Positions 8,475 to 17,060 of a DNA stretch of 64,000 bases are shown here, piece after piece; position 1 is the first letter of the stretch; every line of letters starts with the position of its first letter. Made by a program: the position numbers and the translations under genes. The DNA comes from Bradyrhizobium sp. SK17 (GTDB lineage: Bacteria; Pseudomonadota; Alphaproteobacteria; Rhizobiales; Xanthobacteraceae), in assembly GCF_002831585.1 (NCBI RefSeq), contig NZ_CP025113.1:248001-312000 (forward strand). Reading direction: 5' to 3'. The notes beneath the pieces are model-generated. The model was given only the letters and a program-made list of their open reading frames with translations, had not been told where the DNA came from and searched no databases.

Positions 8475-9347
8475 CTAGTCGGCGAGCGCGCTGGTCAGGG
8501 CCTTTATATTGTGCCTGACCATATCAATGTAAGTGGGTGCCGGGCCCTTTTCGCCCGTCAAACTGTCCGAATACAGGGTGCCGCCGACCTTGGCCCCGGT
8601 CTCGGCCGCGATCCGCTGGATCAGGCGCGGATCGGTGATGTTTTCAAGAAAAACTGCCGGAATTTTCGCGTCCCTGATCTGGGCGATGATGGCGGCAATA
8701 TCGCGTGCGCTGGGCTCGGCATCGGTGGAGACGCTGAGCGGCGAGAAGAACGTCACCCCATAGGCGTCGGCGAAATAGCCGAACGCCCCGTGGGTCGAGA
8801 TCACCTTGCGCCGGGCCTCCGGTATTTTCGCCACCGCCTCATGCAGTTCGCGATCGAGCACTTCCAGCTTGGCGAGATAGGCGTCGGCATTGGCCTTGAA
8901 GATAGCGGCCTGGTCGGGGGCCACCGCGATCAGCCCGTCGCGGATATTGACGACGTAGATCTTCGCATTGGCCACCGACTGCCAGGCATGCGGATCGTCA
9001 TGCCCGCCCATCTTCCGTGGCATGATCGCCTTGGTGGCCACAATGACCGGCGCCTTGCTGCCGGAGGCCTGCAACAGCCGCGGCATCCAGCCCTCGAAGC
9101 CGAGGCCGTTGATGACCAGCAGGCGGGCGTCCGCGACCTTCTTGGCATCCGCCGGCGTCGGAGCGTAGACATGGGCATCACCGTCGGGCCCGACCAGCGC
9201 GGTGACATCGACCCGGTCGCCGCCGACGTTCCGCACCATGTCGGCCAGGATCGAGAAGCTCGCCACCACATTGATGCGATCGGCGGCACGCGCCGATCCG
9301 CTTGCCAGCGCCAGCGCCAGACAGATCAAACCAAACAAACGCCGCAT
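8475..9347 (-). CDS. znuA: Zinc ABC transporter, periplasmic binding protein (ZnuA/TroA, cluster A-I)
   Basis: 290 aa with a signal peptide (about residues 1-21). Candidate metal ligands are H59 (GDAHVYAPTP), H116/H120 (HDDPHAW) and H186 (STHGAFGYF), the family pattern. It lacks the long His-rich loop of enterobacterial ZnuA, resembling TroA/PsaA-type proteins. Zinc rather than manganese is inferred from the Zur-type operator and CobW neighbour. The frame stays open far upstream through znuB, but the signal peptide fixes the start at 9347, 2 bases after znuB. Confidence 0.92.
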   Translation of the reverse strand: MRRLFGLICLALALASGSARAADRINVVASFSILADMVRNVGGDRVDVTALVGPDGDAHVYAPTPADAKKVADARLLVINGLGFEGWMPRLLQASGSKAPVIVATKAIMPRKMGGHDDPHAWQSVANAKIYVVNIRDGLIAVAPDQAAIFKANADAYLAKLEVLDRELHEAVAKIPEARRKVISTHGAFGYFADAYGVTFFSPLSVSTDAEPSARDIAAIIAQIRDAKIPAVFLENITDPRLIQRIAAETGAKVGGTLYSDSLTGEKGPAPTYIDMVRHNIKALTSALAD

Positions 9348-9349
9348 GA

Positions 9350-10219
9350 TTACGCCTCGAGATGTCGGCCAGGAAACAACTGCCGCACCAGGCCGCTGAC
9401 ATTGCCGAACAGCAGCGACACGATATAGAGCCCCGCCGCGACCAGGATGATCGCCGGGCCGGAGGGGATGCGGGTCTGGTACGACAGCACGAGCCCGGCA
9501 TAGCCGGACAACATCGCGCTCGCAACCGCGATGCAGATCATCGTGGTGATGTCGCGCGACCAGAACCGCGCGATGCCCGCGGGCAGGATCATCAACCCGA
9601 CGCCGAGCAGCGTGCCGAGCGCATGGAAGCCGTTGACGAGGTTGACCACGACCAGCGCGAGGAAGGCAAGATGCGCCGGCGCGCCGGCCCGGCTCACGGT
9701 GCGCAGGAAGATCGGATCGACGCACTCGATCACCAGCGGCCGATAGATCACCGCCAGCACCAAAAGCGTGATGGTGGCGTTGAACGCGATCACCAGCAGC
9801 GTCTGGTCGTCCATCGCCAGGATGTTGCCGAACAGCACGTGCAGCAGGTCGATATTGGTGCCTTTGATCGAGACGATGGTGACGCCGAGCGCGAGCGAGA
9901 CCAGATAGAAGGTCGCGAGCGAGGCGTCCTCCTTCAATTCGGTGGTGCGGGCGACGAGGCCTGCGAGCAGTGCCACGGTGAAGCCCGCGACCAGGCCGCC
10001 GGTCGTCATCGCGAACAGATTGAGCCCGGAGATCAGGAAGCCGATCGCAGCCCCCGGCAGAATCGCATGCGCCATGGCGTCGCCGACCAGGCTCATCCGT
10101 CGCAGCATCAGGAACACGCCGATCGGCGCACCGCCGAGCGACAGCGCGATCACGGCCGCCAGCGCGCGGCGCATGAATTCGAATTCGGTGAAGGGCGTGA
10201 TCAGCGCGTCTGATAGCAT
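9350..10219 (-). CDS. znuB: Zinc ABC transporter, permease (ABC-3 family)
   Basis: 289 aa of almost continuous hydrophobic helices (about eight), with the ABC-3 signature region LRRMSLVGDAMAHAILPG near residues 38-55 that contacts the ATPase. Start ATG 10219 lies 5 bases downstream of the znuC stop; a longer open frame upstream encodes only Arg-rich antisense-like residues. Forms the inner-membrane channel with ZnuC. Confidence 0.93.
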   Translation of the reverse strand: MLSDALITPFTEFEFMRRALAAVIALSLGGAPIGVFLMLRRMSLVGDAMAHAILPGAAIGFLISGLNLFAMTTGGLVAGFTVALLAGLVARTTELKEDASLATFYLVSLALGVTIVSIKGTNIDLLHVLFGNILAMDDQTLLVIAFNATITLLVLAVIYRPLVIECVDPIFLRTVSRAGAPAHLAFLALVVVNLVNGFHALGTLLGVGLMILPAGIARFWSRDITTMICIAVASAMLSGYAGLVLSYQTRIPSGPAIILVAAGLYIVSLLFGNVSGLVRQLFPGRHLEA

Positions 10220-10224
10220 CGGCG

Positions 10225-10980
10225 TCAGGCAGCCCTCGAGCGCGGATCGACGGCGCAGGCGGCGGCACCGTCGTCGAACGCCTCGCACATCTTCATCGCG
10301 ACCATCAGATTGTCCGCGGTCAGCGTCTGCGCGGTCGGACCCCATTCGACCGGACCGCGCGCCAGCAGCAGCGTTTCCGGGAAATTGTTGCGCACCATGT
10401 CGAGGTCATGCAGCGCAGCCAGCACGGTGCGGCCCTCGCCGTTCCAGCGCTTCACCAGCGCGAGCAGATCGGCCGTGGTCTTGGCGTCGATGGCGTTGAA
10501 GGGTTCGTCGAGCACGATCAGGCGGGCGTCCTGCAACAGCACGCGTGCGAACAGCATGCGCTGGGTCTGACCGCCGGACAGCGTGCCGATCGGGCGGTTC
10601 TCGAAGCCGTTGAGGCCGACCGCGGCGAGCGCCGCCAGGATCTTGTCGCGCGCAGCCCTGCCGATGCCGCCGAAGAAGCCGGTCGAGCGCCACAGCCCGG
10701 TGCCGACGAAATCGAACACCGAGATCGGGAACGTGCGGTCGATGTCGGCGGATTGCGGCAGATAGGCGATGTCGCGGTGGTCCAACCCGTCGAGATCGAT
10801 CGCGCCGGACAGCGGCTTGAGCACGCCGGCGATGCCGCGCAGCAGCGTCGACTTGCCAGCACCATTCGGGCCGATCACGGCCAGCAGCGCACCGGCCTCG
10901 ACGGCGCCGGTAAGATGGTGCACGGCCGGGTGGCGGTCATAGCCGAGGGTGACGTCGCGGAAGGTGACAAGAGCAGCCAC
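10225..10980 (-). CDS. znuC: Zinc ABC transporter, ATP-binding protein
   Basis: 251 aa. Walker A GPNGAGKST is at residues 37-45, the signature is LSGGQTQRML, Walker B is LIVLDEP, and the switch His is in LAALHDLDM. The GTG at 10980 is preferred because GAGGTGA lies 7 bases upstream; a GTG at 10989 would give a GTGA overlap with the preceding His-rich gene and only three more residues. The C-terminus carries an extra tail after the switch region. Confidence 0.92.
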   Translation of the reverse strand: MAALVTFRDVTLGYDRHPAVHHLTGAVEAGALLAVIGPNGAGKSTLLRGIAGVLKPLSGAIDLDGLDHRDIAYLPQSADIDRTFPISVFDFVGTGLWRSTGFFGGIGRAARDKILAALAAVGLNGFENRPIGTLSGGQTQRMLFARVLLQDARLIVLDEPFNAIDAKTTADLLALVKRWNGEGRTVLAALHDLDMVRNNFPETLLLARGPVEWGPTAQTLTADNLMVAMKMCEAFDDGAAACAVDPRSRAA

Positions 10981-10985
10981 GGGTG

Positions 10986-11180
10986 TCACCTCATCGCCAG
11001 CCAGACCACGGCCCACAGGCAGGCGCTGACCGCCAGCGCCGCCAGCAGGCGGGCTGGTACGGGCATCCGCAGGATCGACCAGGGCGCCGCCTGGGCCGGA
11101 TGCGCGGCTGGGCCGTGGCTGTGCCCGTGGGGATGGGCGTGGCCGTGATGGTGGTGGTCGTGGGTGTGCGTATGCGCCAT
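10986..11180 (-). CDS. His-rich single-pass membrane peptide heading the zinc operon
   Basis: 64 aa. Thirteen of the first 27 residues are His (MAHTHTHDHHHHGHAHPHG and onward), followed by a linker and one hydrophobic segment (about residues 44-62) ending WLAMR. The His tail could bind zinc at the membrane face. It is the first gene after the Zur-type palindrome, and its stop abuts or overlaps the znuC start, so it is cotranscribed with transporter genes. It could be a zinc scavenging or sensing accessory. No named family was recognised. Confidence 0.75.
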   Translation of the reverse strand: MAHTHTHDHHHHGHAHPHGHSHGPAAHPAQAAPWSILRMPVPARLLAALAVSACLWAVVWLAMR

Positions 11181-11188
11181 GGCCAGAC

Positions 11189-11203
11189 TGTTATATTATA
11201 ACA
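11189..11203 (-). promoter_or_regulatory. Zur-type operator
   Basis: Perfect palindrome TGTTATA-T-TATAACA, matching the core of the Zur box (GTTATANTATAAC). It lies only 8 bases before the start codon of the His-rich gene, so Zur-Zn binding would block transcription initiation of the whole minus-strand zinc operon. The short distance leaves almost no untranslated leader and no clear Shine-Dalgarno, so the transcript may be nearly leaderless. Confidence 0.85.
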
Positions 11204-11545
11204 TAACGCGAGTCCACAAAGCAGGAACTCATGGCCGACCCGCGAAATCGTGGGAGATTCGAGCGGGGGATGAGGCGATTTCACCGGGACGGAACCGGCG
11301 GAGACGAACCCAGGGCCAAGCCATGGAAACATGCCGCCGGCCGACCAATACGGACCAGTCGAGCGGCAACCGGTGTGTAGTTCTCTCCGGGGTAATGGGT
11401 CCTGGCTTTCGCCAGAACGACGATGGGGATGGTTCTCTATTCAAGATGTCGAACGCGCGGTGTCGTCACCCGCGCATAGCTTTCGCGGGCGATCCAACGG
11501 AGTAGCCCGAGTTCTGTCCATTCGTCGTCCCGGCGAAGGCCGGGA
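11204..11545. other. Intergenic region with a repeat copy and the broken half-repeat next to the IS
   Basis: No convincing gene is seen between the Zur site and the IS30 element. The stretch 11395-11422 (ATGGGTCCTGGCTTTCGCC onward) is a copy of the GGCCTTCGCC palindromic repeat, 11469-11494 is a CGCGCATAGCTTTCGCGGGCG hairpin relative, and 11523-11545 (GTCGTCCCGGCGAAGGCC onward) is the left half of a repeat split by the insertion. The transposase frame runs on through part of this region to 11441. Confidence 0.6.
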
Positions 11546-12535
11546 GGTGGATTCACACTCGAAGTGCAACACTTGAGCAGCAAAGACCTCTGTCGGGGTC
11601 TTGAAGTCAAGGCATTTGCGCGGGGTGTTGTTGTAGGCGGCGATGGACTTGCGAAGGCGGCGGGTCGGCAGCTTCTCAAGGTCGGTGTTGCGCGGGATGA
11701 AGCGGCGCATGCGGCCGATGGCGTTCTCGATGCCACCTTTCTGCCAGGGGGCGTGGGGATCGCAGAAGAACGTCTTGATCAAGAGGCTTTGCAAGGAAAG
11801 GTGAGCTGCGAACTCGGTGCCGTTGTCGAAGGTGACGGTCCGGCGGATCGGTTGTGGCAGGACCTCGAACAGGCGCACGAGATGGTGGGCGACGCCGGAG
11901 GCGAGCTTGCTTGCGAGGGGGACGCCGAGCAACAGGCGGGAGGTGCGCTCATGCACGGCCAAGATCTGCTGACCGTATTTGGAGAACATCATGAGGTCGG
12001 CCTCCCAATGGCCCGGGGTCTTGCGATCGGCGACCTCGATGGGGCGCTGATCCAGCGAAACACGGCCTTCGATGAAGCTTGCGGGACTGCCGCCCCGCTT
12101 GCCGCGACGACCGCGCTTGCTCTTGCCGCGCGGCAAATAGCGCCGCCAGCTGAAGTCCGAGGTGCGGGTGAGCTGGGCATAGATGAAGCGGTAGATGCTC
12201 TCATAGGAGATCACCCTGCGGCCGTGCTCACGCGCCAGCCGGCCGGCGACCTGCTCGGGCGACCAGCCCCGACCAAGACGTTCCAACACCGCGCGGCGCA
12301 GGCCGGGCTCTCGTTCGAGGCGAGAGCCCGTCCAGCGCCGCGCTCGCATCTGTTGCTGGGCATAGCTGGGCTTGTAACCGACCTGAACGCCAGAATTGCG
12401 GTTCAGCTCCCGAGAGATCGTTGATGGCGGGCGATCCAAAGCTGCCGCGATTTGCCGGATCGAGCTGCCACCGGCCGAAAGCCTGGCAATCTCGCATCGC
12501 TCCTCCAGGCAGAGCTGCTTGTAAGTCCGCCCCAT
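11441..12535 (-). CDS. IS30-family transposase
   Basis: 364 aa. An N-terminal helix-turn-helix (SSIRQIAAALDRPPSTISRE) is followed by the DDE catalytic core: WEADLM, TFDNGTEF and GGIENAIGRMRRFIPR carry the Asp, Asp and Glu. The element-encoded part ends near LHFECEST at the inverted repeat. The last roughly 36 residues are translated from flanking DNA because the IS has no stop in this frame. All catalytic residues are present, so it may be active. Confidence 0.9.
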   Translation of the reverse strand: MGRTYKQLCLEERCEIARLSAGGSSIRQIAAALDRPPSTISRELNRNSGVQVGYKPSYAQQQMRARRWTGSRLEREPGLRRAVLERLGRGWSPEQVAGRLAREHGRRVISYESIYRFIYAQLTRTSDFSWRRYLPRGKSKRGRRGKRGGSPASFIEGRVSLDQRPIEVADRKTPGHWEADLMMFSKYGQQILAVHERTSRLLLGVPLASKLASGVAHHLVRLFEVLPQPIRRTVTFDNGTEFAAHLSLQSLLIKTFFCDPHAPWQKGGIENAIGRMRRFIPRNTDLEKLPTRRLRKSIAAYNNTPRKCLDFKTPTEVFAAQVLHFECESTSRPSPGRRMDRTRATPLDRPRKLCAGDDTARSTS

Positions 12536-12581
12536 GGCAACACCTCCAGATGGAAGTGTTGCACTTCGTTTGGGAACTCAG
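11546..12581 (-). mobile_element. IS30-family insertion sequence, about 1.04 kb
   Basis: Bounded by imperfect inverted repeats sharing CGAAGTGCAACACTT (11560-11574 and, inverted, 12554-12568) plus a more divergent outer part. Flanks GGGA (11542-11545) and GGGA (12582-12585) look like a short target duplication. Removing the element rejoins CGGCGAAGGCCGGGA to CCCATA, restoring one half of an intergenic repeat whose other half is at 12651-12686. Exact ends are uncertain by 1-3 bases. Confidence 0.8.
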
Positions 12582-12650
12582 GGGACCCATACACCGCAGC
12601 AGATATTGTGAGCGGGACTCGTCGTTCCAGCCTTGCGCGCCAGTCAACAT

Positions 12651-12686
12651 TGGTGGTTATGGGTCCCGGCCTTCGCCGGGACGACG
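12651..12686. repeat. GGGTCCCGGCCTTCGCC palindromic repeat, right half
   Basis: GGTGGTTATGGGTCCCGG followed by a TTCG-type hairpin and ACGACG. It is the inverted partner of the half interrupted by the IS at 11546, and nearly identical to the paired copies at 45248-45282 and 45337-45369. Confidence 0.8.
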
Positions 12687-12782
12687 CTGCACCGTCATGG
12701 CGCATCTCATCTCCGGGTCATCGCCCGGCATGCCGCCTCCGCTAAAGCTCAGCGAAACCCATCCTGTAGTTCCTGACCAACC

Positions 12783-13772
12783 CTACGCCGGCGGCAGGCC
12801 GAGCGACTGGGCGGCCTCCATCCAGACCGGCAGCTCGCGCTGATACAGCGCGTTGCTCTCCTTGAAACCGATCGCGGGCTCCAGCACGAAGGTCGCGAGA
12901 ACCTCCTTCACCTTCGGATCGTTGTTGGCGGCGACACACAACTCGGACAACCGGTCGACGATCGGCTGCGGCGTCGCCTTCGGCACCGCCCAGCCGGAGA
13001 AGCCGCTCACGGTGAAGAATTTCGACGTCGCGCCCTGTTCGGGCAGCGTCGCGATCTCCGGGATCGTGCCGACCTTCTTCGCATGCACGGCGAACACCAC
13101 GCCGCGGTTGCTTTGCAGGACGGTTTGCGCCGCGGTGTAACTGCCCATCGCGACATCGAGCGTGCCTTCCGCAAGGCCGGTCCACATCGGCGCTTCGCCG
13201 CGATAATGGATCGGCTCGATGCTGAGGCCGTATTGCTTGTTGAGCTCGTTGACCGTCATGTGTGGGGCGGAGCCCGCGCTGTAGGTACCGAAATTCACCT
13301 TGCCGCTGCTCCGCGCATAGGCGACGAACTCCGCCAGCGTCTTGACGCCGAGCTTCGGGCTCGCGACCAGCAGGAGCCCGCCGCCCGGGATGACACTGAC
13401 CAGCGTCAAATCCTTGTCCATGTCGTAGCCGGGATTCTTCATCATCGCGCGGTTCATCACGTAGGTCGTCGAGATCGAGCACAGGATGGTGTGTCCGTCG
13501 GGCGCGGCGCGCGCGACTTCAGCGGCGCCGATCGAGCCCGAAGCGCCCGCCTTGTTCTCGATCACGACGGTCTGCCCGACCTGCCTTGCGATGAATTCGC
13601 CGAACGCGCGCGCCAGAAGGTCGGTCTGGCCGCCTGCCGGATAGCTGCAAATCATGCGGATCTGCCGCGACGGCCAGGTGCCTTGCGCTACGGCTCCGCG
13701 CGACAGCAAAGGCAGCGCAGCTGTCGCCGCTCCGGCAGCGATGATGTGGCGGCGGCTGAATTTGGTTGGCAT
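12783..13772 (-). CDS. Tripartite tricarboxylate transporter substrate-binding protein (Bug/TctC family)
   Basis: 329 aa. A Tat-like signal (RRHIIAAG, residues 7-14) precedes a cleavable AVAQG site, then the Bug fold with the typical SYPAGGQTDLLARAF start and VIENKAGASGSIGA loop. Such proteins capture carboxylates in the periplasm. No TctA/TctB permease genes are nearby, as is common for orphan Bug proteins. The outer-membrane porin 119 bases upstream on the same strand may feed the same periplasmic ligand pool; this is inference. Confidence 0.9.
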   Translation of the reverse strand: MPTKFSRRHIIAAGAATAALPLLSRGAVAQGTWPSRQIRMICSYPAGGQTDLLARAFGEFIARQVGQTVVIENKAGASGSIGAAEVARAAPDGHTILCSISTTYVMNRAMMKNPGYDMDKDLTLVSVIPGGGLLLVASPKLGVKTLAEFVAYARSSGKVNFGTYSAGSAPHMTVNELNKQYGLSIEPIHYRGEAPMWTGLAEGTLDVAMGSYTAAQTVLQSNRGVVFAVHAKKVGTIPEIATLPEQGATSKFFTVSGFSGWAVPKATPQPIVDRLSELCVAANNDPKVKEVLATFVLEPAIGFKESNALYQRELPVWMEAAQSLGLPPA

Positions 13773-13891
13773 GCAAGTCCCTCCCCGATTTTTTGGTGAG
13801 GGTAGCGCATTGCCCGATCCCAGCTACGGGACAGATTGGCGCAGCGGCCGCGGTCGCGCTCACCCGGCTTCTCTGCTCGGAGTCATCGTGC

Positions 13892-15460
13892 CTAGAACGG
13901 GTAGTAGCGGATCTGGGTCATGATGATGTGGTCGTCGGTCTTCGGCGCGCCACCGACACCCTGAAAGGCGAAGCGCTGGGTGTAGGAATACTGCGCGCCG
14001 GCCTTGATGGTGCCGTAGGCGCCCTTGAAGATCGTGTCGTAGAACCCCGCAGTGTATTGCCTGACCTCCGACGTGTTGCCGTTGCAGGTGGCAGCCGGCG
14101 AGTTCTCGATGTTGCAGCCGAGGTTGTTGTAGAGCGGATTGCCGTAACCGAACGGCACCGTGCCAACATCGGAGAACGTCGCCTTGGTCTTCTCGAGACC
14201 GGCATAGGCATAGAGATCGAGCGACGGCGTGGTGTGCCAGACCGAACCGACCAGGAAGGCCGTGATCGGCAGCGGCTGGATCGAGCCGTCCTGGCGCAGC
14301 GTCGCGTCGGGGAACGGGGTTGCCGTGAAACGGCCGAGCGCGCCGTAGGAGGCCGAGGCCTGCACTTCCAGCGTCTTCGGCACGATCTCGGCCGAGAGGT
14401 GGCCGCCGAAGCTCACCGTGTTGACGTCATGGTTGGCGAAATTGAAGCGATCGTAGAAATCACGATACATCGCCCACGCCTCGACATGCAGCTTGTAGGG
14501 CCCGAGCCGCGGGTCCGACGCTCCCTTCACGGTGAGGTCCGGAACGTGATTGAGGCTGACATTGTTCAGGCTGTTGAAGAAGCTGCCGCCCGGGCCGGTC
14601 AGATTGACCAGCAGGTTCGGATTGAGCACGCCCTGCGGCCCGACCGCCGGCGTACCGACCAGCGGCGTGTTGCCGCCGAAGAAGGACGACTGCGGATTCT
14701 CGGCCGAGACCGCGAGCTTGAACTCGGGGCCGATGTCCTGCCAGACCCGCAGACCCGGTTGCCGTGCGCCGAGGAAACCCGGCACCAGTTCGAAATCGAT
14801 CACGCCGGGCGTATCCGCGCCGCGCGGATCGATGCCCGCCTTGCTCGGCGTGTTCAGCGACCAGGACTGGCCGGCGAGGACATGGAAACCGAGATCGGTG
14901 CGGTCGATCTCGACGCTGGCCTGCCGCAGCCGCGGATTGAACGAATTGGTCGCGACCGAATTCGCGGTCTGTGCCGCGCCCTCGAAATCGAGTTCGCCAT
15001 AACCGGCGATGTGAATGTCCGACGTTGCGTTGGCTTCGGCAAGCACCGAGAAGCGGGTCTGGCGCGCGGTGAAGCGCGATTCGCCGGTGTTGTAGTTCTT
15101 GCTCTGCGGGAACGGGATGAAGTTGAAGACCGAGCCCGAATCGGAGGCGAGATTGCGGCTGCGGTAGATGCCGGTGAGATCGACCCAGCCGCCGAAGGTG
15201 AAGCTGACGCCCCGGTAGCACAGCTTGCCCGACGCGCAAGGATCGAACGGCACCGGCGCTTTCGCCGTCATCTGCGCGCTCTGCATTGCGCTTTGCCGTG
15301 CCGCCAGCGCCTCCTCTTTCTTCGCCTGAGTCTCCATGCGCTGCTCGAGCTGCTTCAGGCGCGCCTTCAGCGCGCGCAGCTCGGACGCATCGTCGTCCGC
15401 CAACACCGGCCCCGCCGACAACAGCATGCTGCCGAGCAGAATTCCCCCGAGAATTCGCAT
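13892..15460 (-). CDS. Outer-membrane beta-barrel porin (DcaP-like)
   Basis: 522 aa. Signal peptide (about 1-21, ends VLADD), then a short coiled coil (ALKARLKQLEQRMETQAKKE) typical of DcaP-type porins, then a long beta-barrel of alternating residues finishing in RYYPF with the C-terminal Phe needed for barrel assembly. It would form a trimeric diffusion channel, probably for small anionic solutes. It lies upstream of the Bug protein on the same strand. The substrate is unknown. Confidence 0.82.
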   Translation of the reverse strand: MRILGGILLGSMLLSAGPVLADDDASELRALKARLKQLEQRMETQAKKEEALAARQSAMQSAQMTAKAPVPFDPCASGKLCYRGVSFTFGGWVDLTGIYRSRNLASDSGSVFNFIPFPQSKNYNTGESRFTARQTRFSVLAEANATSDIHIAGYGELDFEGAAQTANSVATNSFNPRLRQASVEIDRTDLGFHVLAGQSWSLNTPSKAGIDPRGADTPGVIDFELVPGFLGARQPGLRVWQDIGPEFKLAVSAENPQSSFFGGNTPLVGTPAVGPQGVLNPNLLVNLTGPGGSFFNSLNNVSLNHVPDLTVKGASDPRLGPYKLHVEAWAMYRDFYDRFNFANHDVNTVSFGGHLSAEIVPKTLEVQASASYGALGRFTATPFPDATLRQDGSIQPLPITAFLVGSVWHTTPSLDLYAYAGLEKTKATFSDVGTVPFGYGNPLYNNLGCNIENSPAATCNGNTSEVRQYTAGFYDTIFKGAYGTIKAGAQYSYTQRFAFQGVGGAPKTDDHIIMTQIRYYPF

Positions 15461-15686
15461 CGCTCCCTCCCATGTGAGGATTGTTTCCTCAGGCGTGAGA
15501 GAGCGGCGGTCAGGCGACGATATTCGCGGCGGCCCGCAACATTGCGGTCACGTTTTCCTCATCGCGGCAGCGGGAATAGTTTGCGGCAACGGACGATATC
15601 GCGCGCGGGAGTGTGCAGAGTGGCTTGGCGCGTAGGGGAGATTAGCCGAAGGCGTCATGCACCGTCTTGAACGACCATGCAAAGCG

Positions 15687-15716
15687 GCGGATTACGCCAA
15701 CGCTAATCCGCCCTAC
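15687..15716. repeat. GCGGATTACGCC...CTAATCCGC short intergenic repeat
   Basis: An imperfect palindrome GCGGATTACGCCAACGCTAA/TCCGCCCTAC with the ends able to pair (GCGGATTA with TAATCCGC). It lies between the divergent-facing end of the DUF2125 gene and the porin start. It resembles short dispersed repeats common in Bradyrhizobium; only one copy is seen in this window. Confidence 0.5.
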
Positions 15717-15734
15717 AGAGCCGGCATGCACCGC

Positions 15735-16922
15735 TCAGAACAGCGGCGGAATCTGCGCGACTTTCAGCGGACCCAGGAACACCGCGCCGTCGGCGAAGCG
15801 CAGCGGAAAGCTGCGCGCCTTCTTGCCTTCGAGCGTCGCCTCGGTGCCGAGCGAATTGATGCCGGCGGAGATGCCGGCATTGGCGTTCTGCTTGATCACC
15901 TTGCCGAGGCCCGGAATCGCGCGATCCAGCGCGCCGAAAAGATTGCTGATGTCCTGGCTCTTCACGCCCGGCGCGACACGATCGAGGGTCGACTGCGGCA
16001 CGCCGTCGTCCAGCATCTTGTCGATGCCGAGCGCAGGGATCACGCGCTCGAGGCCGGCGACCGTCATCTGCAACTCGCCCTCGATGCGGCCTTGCGCGTT
16101 GAGGCGGAGCGTGCCGGCCGCGACCGACAGCACGTCACCCTGCTCGATCCGCGATTGCTGGATCTCGACGCTGCCGCCGGCGGCCTGAATCTCGCGGAAG
16201 CGATCCGGCCACGGCTTCGGCGAGAAATCCTTCAACCCGTTGAGCCGCGCATGGATGTCGGCGTTGAACGGCTGGGTGAGCAGCGGATGCACCTCCTGCA
16301 AGGTGCCGCCATTGATCTGCAACACGGTCTCGATCGCGGGATTGTCCGGCGCCGAGCCGTCGACCTGCCGGCCATGCAGCTCGATGTGATTGACTCGCAT
16401 CAGCGGCGTCGGCGCGGGACCGCCGGTGCGGTCGATGGCGAGATCGTCGAACACCAGCGAGGCGCGCTGCGGCACCGCCGGCAGGCCGACCACGCTGCTG
16501 CGGCCGAGGCGCCAATTCACCGACAACGTCGGCTGCGCGTTGCGCTCGGCGATCGTGGCCGGGCCCTTGAACTCCGCGATCACGAGCTTGGGATCATAGA
16601 TCTGCGCCACGACCAGGATCTCGGCGAGCCGCGCCACGAACGACATCTGCGGCGAGGCCGTCTGCGACACCAGCATCACGCTGGGCTGCTCGCAGCGGAT
16701 CTCGAGCCGGAACGGGTAACCCGCCACCGAGCGATTGGCGCAATCATAGACCCGGCCGGCCTTCGCCTCCTGCGCACGCCAGGCATCGGCCTGGACGCCT
16801 ACCTGCGAGGCGGCGAAGAACCAGAAACCGCTCCACAGCACTGCGGCAATCAGGACCGCGACAGGGACGGCATAGAGGCCGAAGCGCGAGCGGCGGCGGG
16901 GAGCGGAGGTCAAATCGGACAT
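15735..16922 (-). CDS. DUF2125 domain-containing envelope protein
   Basis: 395 aa from the ATG at 16922. One N-terminal transmembrane anchor (about residues 14-34) follows a basic cytoplasmic tip (RRRSRFG), leaving about 360 residues outside the membrane. The beta-rich repeats, VAGYPFRLEIRCEQP near residue 60 and the LSG-like segments fit DUF2125, a domain confined largely to alphaproteobacteria. Function unknown; possibly related to AsmA-like envelope proteins. Divergent from the ChaC gene. Confidence 0.82.
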   Translation of the reverse strand: MSDLTSAPRRRSRFGLYAVPVAVLIAAVLWSGFWFFAASQVGVQADAWRAQEAKAGRVYDCANRSVAGYPFRLEIRCEQPSVMLVSQTASPQMSFVARLAEILVVAQIYDPKLVIAEFKGPATIAERNAQPTLSVNWRLGRSSVVGLPAVPQRASLVFDDLAIDRTGGPAPTPLMRVNHIELHGRQVDGSAPDNPAIETVLQINGGTLQEVHPLLTQPFNADIHARLNGLKDFSPKPWPDRFREIQAAGGSVEIQQSRIEQGDVLSVAAGTLRLNAQGRIEGELQMTVAGLERVIPALGIDKMLDDGVPQSTLDRVAPGVKSQDISNLFGALDRAIPGLGKVIKQNANAGISAGINSLGTEATLEGKKARSFPLRFADGAVFLGPLKVAQIPPLF

Positions 16923-17060
16923 GCGGCGTCCTTTGAAGCGCGAATTTGTCAAAATCGAAGCGGCGGCAAAACTTGAGCAACCGTAAGCCTTGAGCAACCA
17001 TCGGAAACATCACGGAATTTGCTTCGCTTCGACGGCGTGTTCTGCTAGCCCATCAGCGCG

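Noticed and set aside
8475..10268. A 597-residue frame ending as ZnuA
   Set aside because: Its first half is an out-of-frame reading of znuB; the ZnuA signal peptide marks the true start at 9347.
10986..12581. Genomic island around the zinc operon and IS30 element
   Set aside because: No integrase, tRNA end, att repeats or composition change was seen; a single IS does not make an island.
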